Assembly: GCA_016946835.1 (NCBI GenBank)
Contig: JACVTC010000070.1
Coordinates: 1 to 64,000 of the forward strand
DNA: 64,000 nucleotides
Source of the DNA: Neocallimastix lanati (nom. inval.)
Lineage: Eukaryota > Neocallimastigomycota > Neocallimastigomycetes > Neocallimastigales > Neocallimastigaceae
Direction of reading: 5' to 3'
Part shown: one piece after another, positions 45,272 through 58,375 of the stretch
Layout: every line of letters begins with the position of its first letter
How positions within the stretch are numbered: position 1 is the stretch's first letter
The notes under the pieces: generated by a model
Database searches by the model: none
The model's input: only the letters and a program-made list of their open reading frames with translations
Told to the model about the DNA's origin: nothing
Program-made: the position numbers and the translations under genes

Positions 45272-45451
45272 ATTTGTAATTCTAAAGTTTTGAATGTGAA
45301 ATTTATTAATTGTGTTGGTTTGAATATTTGGAGGTTCTACTTCGACAAGAGTATCATTCATTGTTGTACTCGATGTATTTGTAGTCTTTGTTGTCTTTGA
45401 AGAAGTTTTTGAAGAACTCCCCGTAACTGTTGAATTATCTGATTTAGTCAT
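45272..45451 (-). pseudogene. 5' end of an unrecognised host gene cut by LTR3
   Basis: A minus-strand frame starts at 45451 in the context TTAAAATGACT and gives about 60 residues: a Ser/Thr/Lys-rich start (MTKSDNSTVTGSSSKTSSKT), then VEVEPPNIQTNTINKFHIQN, before it meets the LTR at 45271. Codon use is more balanced than in noncoding DNA nearby and no intron is needed. I do not recognise the protein. The rest of the gene is not on the other side of the stack as far as the window shows. It may also be a short chance ORF. Confidence 0.45.
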
Positions 45452-46866
45452 TTTAATGTGGCTGCCAATATTTCTTTATTTTAATATTTAATGAATGTTT
45501 AATATTTAATATATTAGATTTTGATATCAGCAATTGTTAATGAATTATTGAGTCATGAGACTCTTAATCTGTTAAATATAACACTTAAATTCAGAAATGA
45601 TATTTATATTTTATTATGTGTTTATTTATTTATTTATTTATTTATTGCTTTTACATTTAGAAAGACCTTATTCATTTAAGAATATGTTATTACATGTTAT
45701 TAATATTTATTTTCTAGTCTAACATTATTGGTAACATTTAACGTTACACTGCATTATATTATCGAATAAAAGAAATATTTTTCACTTAATAATGTAGTAT
45801 AATGTACAATGTAATTAAACACATAACTGTGATATTTAACAAAAATAATAAATAAATAAATTTTAAATAAGTAAATAAATTTTAAATAATAAATAAATAA
45901 ATTTAAAATTATAAATAAATAAATAAATAGATAGATAAATATAAATAAAATTAAAATAAAAAAAAAAAAAATAAAATAGAATAGAATAAATAGTATTAAT
46001 AATATTTTAAATAAAAAAAGAATTATCAAACAAAATATAAATATAAACAAAAATATATAATAAATATGAAATATATGATATAAAAAACAATTTTTTGTTA
46101 TGTTTTTTATTAATAAAAATTTTTTTTTTGTTAAACTACCTATGATTAAAGAATAATAAGATATTTTTAATTTATATTTGATTATAAATTTAAATTAAAA
46201 TAAATAAAATGAATAGACATAAATCAATAAATAATAAATAAAAATTAAATTAATAGATAATTAATTTAAAGATTAAGATATTAGATATTTCGGACAAAAA
46301 CAAAAAATATATATATTCATATTTTTTGAATTTTTGTGTAGGTGTCAATAATTTATTATAGACAGAACAATAATATCTTTTTTAAATACGAAATTGTAGT
46401 ACATTACAAAGTTATATTATACATCATTATTAATAATATATTTATAATTCAATTATATATAATTGTTAATCAAACTTTTTACTTAATATGTAGAATTAAT
46501 ATATATAAATATGATTATTATTATTAAGTATAAAAAATATAATTTATATTTAACATCTTCATGTATTGATATTAATAAAAATTTAATATATTTCAATATT
46601 ATGAATAGAATATTAAATAAATAATTTTTATATTAAAAAAATTTTTTATTTCATCCTTTAACTCTGAACTTTTTTTTTAATAAAAAAGTAACAAAAATAA
46701 AATTTAACATCCATTCTGAGATAAAAAACGTAGGTTCCAAATCTGTACCATTGTATGTTCTAAAATTACTAAACTTTTATACTTCATATATCGACAGCGT
46801 TTTTATAACATCAATTCATCTGATTTCTTGTAAGAGAACAAGAAAAAAACAAATTTTTCTTAATTT

Positions 46867-46898
<32 letters not shown>

Positions 46899-47707
46899 CA
46901 TTAATATAAATAACAGAAATAAAAAAAAATTAATATTTTATTTCGTTAATTTTATTAAAATATAATTAAAATTTCATGGATTAAAATATTAAATAATACA
47001 CATTTATATATATAATTAAAAAAAGTAACTAATTCAGATTAATTCAAACAGTAATATATGTTTAATATAGCATATTTAAAGAATTTAAAAAAAATTAATA
47101 AATTAATTATTATATAATAATAATAATATTTATTTGTTAACCTTTAAAAATTATATATTTTTATCTTCATTATTTTCTTTTCTCTTTTTTTTTTTTTTTT
47201 TATTAATGATTAATTGATATATTTTTTTTCTTCTTTTAATTTATGTTTTTATATAAAATATATATATTTAAAATAAATAAATATATAATAAATAGATAAA
47301 ATTATATATACTTTTATGTATATAAATAGATTTTTCATAAGAAATTTTCCTTTAGTTAACCGACTTTTTTTAAATCCAACTTTTTTTATTGTAGTTAAAC
47401 CATATTATTTAATAATTAATGTAATATTTTCTCATTAAATAAAATATAATACAATATAATAAATGATATTATTTATGTTCTGAGATAAAAATCTTTTTAA
47501 AAATATTTTCAATTGTTATATATATTATATATCTCATATTATTTATTATATTTATCAAATATCTGACGCAAATGATTCCCATAAATTTTATTTATATAAT
47601 AATCAAAAGTATTACATTATTTATGAGTTTTCAAAATTGATTATTTTAATAAACGAATTTCATATATTAAATTTTAGCAAATATTTCAAATATATATTAA
47701 AGTATTA

Positions 47708-47741
<34 letters not shown>

Positions 47742-48096
47742 GTAATGTTAGTATAAAAAACATAATTTTTTTAATAATAAAAAATATATTAATAAAAATT
47801 TATTTCAAGAAATATAAAATTAATTAAAATAATTAATAAATATATATTTAATTTATAATTAAAATATCTAAAGTAAAAATTATTTATTAGAAGGTATGAT
47901 ATTATTTTAATATCATAAAAAATTATATAATTTTATATTATAAATATAAAGTTAATAATATAAATATTTACTTGTTATTTTAAATATTAATTATTATCAT
48001 TATTTAATAATCTGATTTGTTATTTATAAAATATTTATTTTATCTTTATAGTCGAAACTATCTTCAATTTTTTAATATTTTTATTCGTTATAATTA
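45452..48096. other. Intergenic AT-rich region
   Basis: It holds (TTTA)n and (AAAT)n runs, T and A homopolymers (about 46869, 47710-47738), and no convincing coding segment on either strand. A slightly less AT-rich stretch at about 46725-46860 has no clear frame. Confidence 0.7.
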
Positions 48097-50089
48097 ATGT
48101 CAATAACTGAAGAGACGAATGAAAGAATTGAAATTAATGCTAAACCTTTAGATTTATCCGGGTAAAAAGGAAATAAATGTCTTACTCAATTTAAACATTA
48201 CATTTTGTTATATGGTCATTAAATTGTGTATTGAATTAATATATATTTTTTAACAGATATGCCAAAACAAAAGAACAAAAATTAATTAGTCACTGGACTA
48301 ATCAACTTATTAGTTTTATTTTTTCAAATAAAATTTCAACCATTACTCGGCCAATTTTTTTATTAAGACATTTAAATAGTTCAAGTAGAAATACTTTAGC
48401 AGGTATTAATTTTCGAAAATATTATTTTTCTATTAATCAATTATGATTAAAATATTTTAATAGCTATAGAAATAAAATTTTCTATTAATATTAATCCATT
48501 TATGAATAAAATACTCTAAAAATATCATAAAATCTATAACGATATTATATACGTTTATGTCTATTTTTTAAGCAATATTCGTGTGAATAAAAAGTGAATC
48601 GTTGTCCAAATGTTACTTATGTGCCTGATCCATTTTAGGCTGATACCATTCAATCTATCTTTAATCAATTGAAAAACCCATCTGTTTTTACTTGGAAAAA
48701 TATTATTGAATGCTTAAAATCAGGATCTTTTAGTAGTATAATTAAAAAAGAAAAAGAGTAAAAAATCATATATATATAATAATATATAATAAAACGTTTA
48801 GTTATATTTAAGTTGACCTATTTTTATTTATTCATATAATGCTATATAGTAGATTTGAGGAAATTGATTTAACATCAATAGAATCGTTCTTTTTAGTATT
48901 GCTATATTTCATATGTTTTGCCCGTCAAGATGTGAATTATCAGTTGGAAGAACCATTTTCTGAAATTTTACAATTAATATTGAAAAAAGTTAGTAAATGT
49001 AATTAGAATTTAATATATAATAATATATATTTAAGTATTATTTAAATAATAATATAATATTCATTTTTTAAAAATAAATAATAAACATAATTATATTAAT
49101 AAATAAAATAAAAAAAAAAAAGGAATTAAAAATAATACAGAAAACGTCTTTATCAAGTAATATATAGGAAACAGTATTTAAGAGAAAAAATTTAAGATTT
49201 GAAAGTTATGTAACAGGAAATTCACCAAAGTATTATTTTTAAGCTATAATAATTATATATTTATATACATAATTTTATATTTCCAATTTATAATATTTAA
49301 ATTAAAAAAAAAAAAAAAAATTTATTTATTAACAACTAGATATTACCAAAGTAATGTTTATTTTAATGAAATATTGGATTGTATAAGACTACGTAATCAA
49401 AATCAAAGTAAATTCATTAAAATAATTAATTCAAAAAAAGGTGATTATTCACAAATGGAGTTAGAACAATTAAGTCGTCTTTTACAGTGCTCTTATTATA
49501 CGTTTTTGGAATTTTCAATGTTTAGTGAATATTTATTAAATTGTTAATTTATTGCATTCATTTTTTTTTTTTTTTTTAAGAAAAAAAAAAAAAAAAAAAA
49601 AAATAATGATTATAACAATATCATTAATAATCATAATAATATTTATAATATATTATATATTATAGACTATAGAAAATATCAAAGTTTTATCAAAATATGC
49701 TAAAAATATTACTCCCTCATGGTTTACCCAGGACTTTTTGCAAACAACATTAAATTTAGCTAAACATGAAAGGGAAAAATCTATAAATGAATCATGCCTT
49801 AAAGAAATATTAAAAATTTATGTTTGTTGGATGAAAAAAAAATTGTAAGTATTATTAAACATAATATATTTTTTAAATTTACTAATATTAAACTAATAAT
49901 ATATATTTTGATTTAGCATCTTTTCTTTCAATGACTCTTGCTACTGATATTATAGAATTTGTATTAGAAATTGCTTCATTACCAGATCTTATATATCATG
50001 CAACATGCAACACTTATTATTTGTTCAGCTGCTGGTAAATTATTATTTAGGTTTATAATAGTTTAATAATAAATATATAAATTTAGTAA

Positions 50090-50108
50090 TAATAATAATA
50101 ACAACAAC

Positions 50109-50144
<36 letters not shown>

Positions 50145-50250
50145 GTTGTTGTTATTGTTGTTGTTTTGTTGTTGTTATTGTTGTTGTTTTGTTGTTGTTA
50201 TTGTTGTTGTTTTGTTGTTGTTGTTGTTGTTGAAATTGTTGCTATTGTTG
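50090..50250. repeat. AAT/AAC palindrome followed by a TTG microsatellite
   Basis: About 30 bp of (ACA)(AAT) repeats at 50097-50126 are mirrored as the exact reverse complement at 50127-50156, followed by (TTG)n to about 50240. It lies in an intron of the decayed gene. Confidence 0.85.
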
Positions 50251-51052
50251 TTATTATTATTGATAAATTTTTCATTTTATTTAAATTTTTGATCTTTAAT
50301 TTATTTAAATTATTAGAAAAATTATCAACAGAATATGCATCACGGCTTTCAAATATACTAGCGGAGTTATTAAGTAATGATAAACAACTTTGGAAAGAGT
50401 AAGTATTTCACTTTTCAATATCATTAATATTTTGTATATCAATAATATTGATGTAATAAGATATATTTAAAAAAATATAATGTTATAAAATAATAAACTA
50501 TATATATATATTATGTTGATATATTTAAAATAAATTTTTCAAATATTAGTTCCAAAAAAATTAATTCATTTATACCGGAATTAGCACATTTTATGAAGAT
50601 AATTCCCTATCCAGGTGTGATATCAACAACATTAATTAATTCATGGAATCTACCAAAGGAAAATTATAAATTGGTACATATATATAATTTTATTTTGAAA
50701 GAAAAATTACAGGAAGCGGGTTTGATTGGTGTTGGTGTTATTAAAAAGAAGAAAAGAAATAATATAAACAATGGATGGTTAAATGAAATCATAAAGTCTT
50801 GTGATAATAAGGAAAAGCTAGTACAATCTTTATATGCTATGTCTGGTATATTGTAAATATTTAATATTATTTTTAATTGTAAAAAAAAAAAAAAAAAAAT
50901 TATTATTTAAATAGATCGTATTTATAATTATTATAAAATTTTAATTTGTTTATATATCATTATATATCAGAAAAGGATTTTATCCTTATACCACCGATAG
51001 TTTCTTAAAATCCAATGAATCATATCTTGTATTTGATAACATGACAAAAATA

Positions 51053-51300
51053 TTTTCACAAAAGATTCTAGCTTTATTAGATAAATTTGAAGAAATTCCT
51101 GGAGCTAAAGGTATAATATAAATATTGATTAGTAAATATATTGATATTATTTTTAATAATGATAATTAATAGATAATAATTTTCACAAAAGATTCTAGCT
51201 TTATTAGATAAATTTGAAGAAATTCCTGAAGCTAAAGGTATAATATAAATATTGATTAGTAAATATATTGATATTATTTTTAATAATGATAATTAATAAT
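51053..51300 (+). repeat. 127-bp tandem duplication covering an exon end and intron
   Basis: 51053-51179 and 51180-51300 are nearly identical, starting TTTTCACAAAAGATTCTAGC. The first copy is joined to upstream exon sequence. One coding base differs (CCTGGAGC against CCTGAAGC). Confidence 0.92.
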
Positions 51301-54021
51301 AATATAAAAAAATTATATAACTTAATGATTCATTAAAAAAAATTTTTTTTTATAAAAGAATGTATATCATACTATTTTGCTGGTTGTTTTAATATAATAG
51401 AATTAATCGAATTGGACCATAAAACTTTTTCAAAACTTTTTATTGATGAAAGATTATTAAAGATACTTTTTGATAACATGATTAATGAATTAAGACTTGA
51501 TGAAGATTTTTTTGAAAATATGTTTAAAGGAAGCATAACTAAAGTAAATATACCAAAAATTATTATTATTATATATATATTTTTATAATTTGTTATCTTT
51601 TATATATTCTTAATATTCTTAATTAATTAATTATTTGCTTTTTTTTTTTTTTTTTTTTTTTTTTTTGGATTATTTTAGAATGATTCATATCAGCAAGCAT
51701 TTACAAAAAAATTAGAAAGCCCATTATTTAGTTCATTAGGTAAACAATCATGGGCATTTGGTGTTTTATTATGGAATCAAATAGATCATCTTGAAAATAT
51801 TTATAATTTAGAAAGAAGATTAGTTGTTGAGAAAAGAATTTTACTAATTTATGAAGGGTAGATATATATATATAAAATGTAGTAATTATGTAATATAATA
51901 TAATATATATTTATGTAGATTAATTTTATGTGATTACAATCCTTTATTTTAATAATTTATTATTTATTTTAAATAATATAAACTTTTTAAAAGATATTAA
52001 ATGGAAAAATTGCAAATTAAATGATGACAATATTAAAACCACTAACAATAAGCCAATAAATAAGATTTTAATCTTTATATATATATATATATTAATTAGT
52101 CCATATCAATAATTTAGATTTTATATATGCAGTTTATTAATTTTTATAACAATTGAAATAACAAGAATTAATTTTAAAGTACTTGTTTATATATACTATG
52201 ATAACAAATTGCTTATATCTTAATCCACATACTCCAAGTGTCTATGATGGGGATAATAAATCGCAAAAGAAAAGAGAGATTGATTTTAGAACATGTATGA
52301 TTTTAAATTCTCTAAATACATTTTTATATTTACATTTTGTTACCATTTCATTTGGTAAAGATGGATTTGATGTATGGAGAGATGTTATTGAAGAAATTAT
52401 ATCTCAAATAGAACATTTAAAACCAAATGGTCTAATAGAAGATGTAGTTTCACAATTTAAAGTAGAAGATATTAACAGTAAGAGTTTAATAATATATTTA
52501 ATAGAAGATATTGATATTAATAAACTTTTATAATTGTTACTTATAATTTATTATAAATAACAACAATAAAAATAAAAGTTAATTCAAGTTCAATGGAAAA
52601 ATATAGGTTTATATTCTTTTTATATATTTCTAAAAAATTAATATCACATTTATCTCCACCCTTTGTTCATCAATTTATATATAGACCAATAACACAGTAA
52701 GTTTACTTATTTATTAAAATTATTTTATGAGTATAAATTAATAATTTGGTCATTAATTTATATATAATATAGGTTTTTATCAATACAGGTTATTGACCCA
52801 AAAAATAATTCTAATAATACAAATTATGATTTGTTTAATTCATCACATAAAATTTGTTTATCAATTTTTGAAAACCCTAAAAATTTTAAGCAACTAATAT
52901 TATCTATAGCAAATAATTATTCCAATATATTAATACATGTAAATTTTGAAATAATAATAATTCGTTAAATTGAATATATAAAATGATAATAAAGTAAAAA
53001 TTAAAGATTTAAGATATTAATTTTTATTTATTTATTTATTCATTAATATATTTATATATTTATATATATTAATTTATTTTTATATTTATATATTTATATA
53101 TTTATTATTTTATATATTTGTTATTTTATATATTTGATATTTTATATATTTGATATTTTATATATTTGTTATTTTTATTTAACTTAATTTAAAGAATTAC
53201 CCAAATAAAATTGCTTTTCAGGGAATAAAACAAGAATACTACTCATTGATTCGTGGTTTATCATCATCAATTTCGCTTAATAATTCAGAATCATTGTTTA
53301 CCGATAACGAAGAATATATGGCAATTAAAGATATAACGAATAGAACCGGAACAAAATAATCAAAATTCAAATATTGAAAATAATTTAAATAGTGAAGAAT
53401 GTGATATTGTAGTTTTAGGATGCTTATTAAAATTAACAAATAAGATTTTTAAATATTCAAAATTAGTTACATCGAGTTCATCGAATATTATAGATACTAG
53501 TAATATTAAAAATAATTCTTACAAGGCACAACTTATTATTGAATGGTCATTTCATTACAATATTATTTGATCAAATTCAATGTGTTAGTATTCCTGTAAT
53601 GGAAATTTTATTAGAAATAATAAAACAAATTGTTTTAAATAATTGTATTATAATTAATTTCAATTGTCAAAATATTCCTATGATAAATCATAAGAATAAA
53701 GAATTGAATGATGATAATCAATGTGATATAGAAGATAAATATGAAAATGGAGATGAGGAAGAAAAAATGTATGAGCAAAAAGACAATGAAAAAGAAAAAT
53801 CAATACTAAAATCATTAAAAAAAATTATTATTTATGAAGATTTAGTACCATTAAATTCTCAACTGTGGAAATCATTATATGATACTGTAAGTTCAACTCG
53901 ATTAGATAGAAGAAAAACGGAACGATGCGTTCTCTGGTATTTATCACTCCATAGCACAAAGAAAAATATTTATAAGGAATTAAATAATGATGATGGATTA
54001 AAATCTAAAAAAAACAAGTAA

Positions 54022-54210
54022 CATAGATAATAATAGTGAAGAATAAGAAAATGAAGATGTTCATAAACATTCTTTACTTACTCCTAAATCAAAATTATAA
54101 TTATTTAATGTTAATAATAATGAATAAATAAAAAATATTATGTTTTTAGTTTTTATTATTTTTATTTATTATATAATACTCATACTAATTAATCTCGATA
54201 TTATTAAGAT

Positions 54211-54242
<32 letters not shown>

Positions 54243-55239
54243 TAAATAATTTAAAAAAAAAAAAAAAAAAAAAATTACTATTTAAATATTTAAAAAATTT
54301 AAAATTTTATTTTTCAAGTTAAAACAAAAAAGAATAAAATGAGAATAAAATTAAAATAGTAATTATATTAAAAAAAATAACAATTATAATAATATATTAA
54401 AAATATAATAATTTAATAGAAAAAAAAAAAAAAGACATATAAATTAAAAAAAAAAAAAGTTAGATAGAAAAAATAATATAATAATTAAAATAATATAATT
54501 ACAGTTTTTTTTTTTTTTTTCTATTTAAAATAAATAAATGATAAATAAATAAATAATAAATAAAATAAAATAAAATAAAATAAAATAAAATAAAATAAAA
54601 TAAAATAAAATAAAATAAAATAAAAACGAAAAATTAACAAAATAAATTAAAATACATAAAATAAAAAAGAAATTAAAATTTCAAAATTATTAATCATTAA
54701 TTGTTATTTTATTTCAAATTATTCTTAAATAAAATGTATAGTGTATTAATTATAATAATATAAAGTAATAATAATAATAATAATAAATTGTAAATATTTA
54801 CATTAAAACGAATAAATAAAAAATATATATAGTATATATATATATATATATATATTATAAAATATGGTATAAAAAAAATAGCTAATAGCTAATTATTATT
54901 TCTAAAAATATTAATATATATTCGTTTTGTTTTTGTTTTTCGTTTTTGGATATTTATAATAAATATTTTTTTTTTCATGTAACTATTATTATTTATTATA
55001 ATATTAAATATTAAAATATTGAAAATTATAAATATTTAATAACTCCATAAAACTATTTCAACATATTGACTGTTTCTATAATAATCAAAATAAATAATTA
55101 TGTCCATATAAAAAAAATCTTTTCTTTTTTTTTTTTTTTTTTTTGTTATTTTTGTTTTTATGTTATCATTATATAGATGTATGTTTGATAATACTAAAAT
55201 CATTGATATTTCCTTTTTATTATTATTAAAATAACAATT
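54022..55239. other. Intergenic AT-rich region between converging genes
   Basis: It holds A and T homopolymers, an (AAATA)n run at about 54555-54625, (AT)n at about 54220-54240 and 54832-54855, and no coding signal. It is presumably the shared 3' region of the 48-54 kb gene and CDC20. Confidence 0.7.
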
Positions 55240-55711
55240 TTAACGAATTTCATTTTTATTTAAAAATGTTGACATCAATATATCGTTCTCTGAGTTTTTT
55301 GATGAGCTATCATTTTCTTTATTTAAATGACTTGTTGAAGCTGAATTCTTTTTATCCTTTTCTTTCCAAATTTTCCAAAATTTTAATGTCTCATCACCAG
55401 CTGCAGTAGCAACACATTGTCCATCGGGACTTATTGCTGAAAATAAGACGCGAGCATCATGTGCTTGAATATTAATGATTCTATCCATTGTTGGGTATTT
55501 CCAAAGAGTAATATTATTATTTGGGAAACCATGAGAGGATAGTATTTCTTTATAGTCCAAAGACCAAATTAAAGAAGTAACTTGTGATCCTGTAAAAATA
55601 GAATTTATTTTTTTCTCTGTAGTTGTATTCCAAAAATGAATTGTTTTATCCGAAGTACCACCACCAGTAGCCAAAATATTTGATTGCCATGGACACCATG
55701 CTAAAGCCTAA

Positions 55712-55770
<59 letters not shown>

Positions 55771-57709
55771 AATAAATAAATATATATATATATTTATATA
55801 TATATTATGCAATAAAAGCATTTTAACAAATTACAAACTTTTGAATATTTATTATTACTTATTTTTTTACCTTAACAGCGGCACGATGATTTGACTTCGT
55901 CATTTTTGGTAGGGATGAACGAATGTCCCAAATATTTACTAAATTATCATTTCCGCCACTTGCTAATAATTGGCCATCACTTTTCCACGATAAACCACAC
56001 ACTTCTGCACAATGTCCTAACAATTCCTGGGTTTTATGTTTCTCAATACGAACATCATGTTGATAAATACTACCATCACGACATCCTGATGAAAGTATAT
56101 ATTTATTCCAGGAAAGAACTCCTACTCTTGTAATATGGCCATACATAGATCTTAATTTTCTATCTTGTTCTACATCCCAAATTTGAGTATCACCTTCAGA
56201 AGTTCCAACTCCTAAATATTTACCATCTTGTGTCCAGGATATTGAACAAACATCACCATTAATTCTTGAATTATCTTCACAAATAACATTAACATCACCA
56301 TTATTAGCATTCCATAGATAAATTTTTGAATCTAACGCAATTGCAACTATATTTTTTGATGACCAATCTAAAAGATTTGTATAATAATCATCACCAATAC
56401 CTGGTGCATCCAATACTCTTTCAGCTTGTGTTGGAATTCTTCGTCTAACAACAGATGATACTGATTTTAATGATTCCCTCCATGAAGAACGTAATGGTGG
56501 TCTTTCATTTGTTGGTGGTTCAGCATTAAAAGTCAATATTCTTGAGTCAAAGTTAATAGATAATGCTTTAGCTATATTTTCTTGATAAAGAATATCTGAA
56601 TAACCAGCTAAACCTGAATCAGTGTATTTTGCATTATCCTTAATATTATTTCTTACCAAATTTAATTGTGATGAGTTCATACTCATTAATTGACGGTTGG
56701 GTATAAATCTATCACCATACTGTTTTTTATATTATATAAATTATTATCAAAGAGTAAAAAAGTAAATAAATAAATAAATAAATAAAAAAAAAAAAAAAAA
56801 GATTAAATAATTATTAGTATGAATTACATTTAATCATAAATAATTATAAAGTATCTTTTATTTATTTATTTATTTATTTTTATTGAACAACTATATATAT
56901 ATATATATATATTTTATGAATTATATAATTATATTTACCACAGCTTTAACTCTACGTTTTATACGTTGCATAATTGGTGAAGAATTAAGATTCCATTCAC
57001 TTAATGAGTTACTTATATTTTTACTACCATATTTTGATATTTTTGGGGAACGAATAGATTTAAATTTTATAGGAGTATTAAACAATCTTTTTGGTGAATA
57101 TTTGATTCTAGGGGAATAAAAAGGGTTTTTTTTTGAAGAAGATGTTATTGATCTTCTTATTGAATATGTTGGGGAATATAACTGGTTATAACCAGGGGAA
57201 TTTTTACTGCAAGGTGTAGTTGGTGAAGAAGTTATACAAAGACCAATACTACTTCTTCTTCTTTTTCTTACTGAACTATTTTTCTTATAAGGTGTTAATA
57301 TATTATTTGTAGAAATACTTCCACCATTACTATTGTTGTTGGTATTGTCTTTACTACTATTGTTTCGATTTAACTTTTTTTTTAAGGAATTTGATATGTT
57401 ACTACTTGAACTACAAGATGAAATACTTTCTTTTTTAAGAGGAGATAACTTTAATCTTTTATTTGAAAATATATTCCTTTGTGTAGGAGAAACATTTTCA
57501 TTGAATTCAAAAAATTCAGCAGTTAAATGTGATGGTGAAAATAAATTCTTTGATGATCCTGATAATGGAGATGAATTGATATTACTTTCTGAGAAAGAAA
57601 TTTCATCAAGTTTCCTTTTGCCTTTAGAAAAAGAGGATGTAGAGTATCTTCTTTGTTTATAATCTTTATTAATCGGTGTTACCGGATTATAAGATAAAGG
57701 GTCAGTCAT
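55240..57709 (-). CDS. CDC20: Cdc20/Slp1-type activator of the anaphase-promoting complex
   Basis: There are three exons: 57709-56939, 56719-55871 and 55707-55240, with GT/AG introns and phase 0 joins, giving 695 residues. The start MTDPLSYNP is chosen over an ATG ten codons upstream; either is possible. A 257-residue Ser/Asn-rich basic N-terminus precedes the C box (DRFIPNR), which contacts the APC/C. Then comes the fungal Cdc20 stretch SRILTFNAEPP and RVLDAPGIGDDYYTNLLDWS, followed by a seven-blade WD40 propeller (SGGNDNLVNIWD, AWCPWQSNILATGGG, KYPTM, DETLKFW). The protein ends in the IR tail. CPWQSN, KYPTM and GYLGVGTS-like wording favour Cdc20 over Cdh1. It recruits mitotic substrates such as securin and cyclin B. 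A KEN triplet lies near the C-terminus. The N-terminus is longer than usual (family about 450-600 residues). Confidence 0.93.
55708..55870 (-). other. CDC20 intron 2
   Basis: It has GTAAAA at the donor and TTAG at the acceptor on the minus strand. It contains a long ATT repeat (about 55711-55761) and TTTA repeats. Confidence 0.9.
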
Positions 57710-57739
57710 TATGATTATTTGTCTATTAATTATCAACAA

Positions 57740-58375
57740 TTATTTGCTTATTAACAAAAGATATTTATATATATAATTATAGAACCTTTATTGTAATTAT
57801 GAACTATTTATAATTTAATATAAAAAATATTTCTAAAAATATGTATACATATAATAAAAATATATATATATATAATTAATAAAAATAATAAATAAAAAAA
57901 ACATATATTATATATATAATAAAATTTTATAATATTTCTGTATTTAAATATGTAATTATATGATTAATTAATGATAATAAAATCATATTAAATGTATTAT
58001 ACATTTGCCTAACCCTTAGTAAATGAAAAATATAAATATTTTTAAATTAAAGATATAATAATATATATTAAATGATAGTTTTTCTTTATACCAATAAAAA
58101 TTGTATTGATATAACAAATATATAGTAAAAAAATTTTTAATTTAATGTACTTTTTTAATTTAATGTACATTTTATAATTTTAATGTACTTCATTAATAAA
58201 ATTATTATATCATGAAAAATATCATATGATATTTATTTTATAATAACATTTTTTAATCTTTTTATTTATTGATTTTTTTTATAAAAAGAAATTAATAAAA
58301 AAAAAAAAAATCAAAATTAATTTTAATAGTGGGAAATACTTATATATAATAAATAAAAGAATAACTGTAGAAAAG
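57740..58375. other. Divergent intergenic region between CDC20 and NAA30
   Basis: This is 0.6 kb of AT-rich DNA that must hold both promoters, as the genes point away from each other. TATAAAT-like words are too common here to choose one. A short direct repeat TTTAATGTAC occurs three times at about 58140-58190. Confidence 0.6.

Larger units (their letters stand above)
48097..54021 (+). pseudogene. Large unrecognised multi-exon host gene, probably decayed
   Basis: Coding-like exons alternate with short introns: 48097-48161 (MSITEETNERIEINAKPLDL), 48257-48402 (KEQKLISHWTNQLISFIF), about 48639-48759, 48851-48987, 49341-49530, 49676-49844, about 49918-50030, 50319-50400, 50550-50850, 50971-51110, 51359-51543, 51680-51858, about 52180-52533, then pieces to 54021. 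The protein looks helical, Leu/Ile-rich and over 1000 residues. I do not recognise the family. Exons near 48400-48640 and 49850-50030 do not join in frame, with an in-frame TAG just before 48639 and a 7-bp repeat CATGCAA near 50000. Frames also change near 53340 and 53530. Exon sequence at 51053-51110 is duplicated. The neighbouring genes splice cleanly, so decay is more likely than sequencing error. Misjudged splice sites remain possible. Confidence 0.5.

Noticed and set aside
45754-46050. 98-residue Ile/Phe/Tyr-rich ORF on the minus strand
   Set aside because: It is built from TTTA-type repeats, as expected by chance in very AT-rich DNA.
50166-50402. 78-residue ORF starting in the TTG repeat
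   Set aside because: Only its last 27 residues (KLSTEYASRLSNILAELLSN) look like an exon of the decayed gene. The Leu/Val/Cys start is microsatellite.
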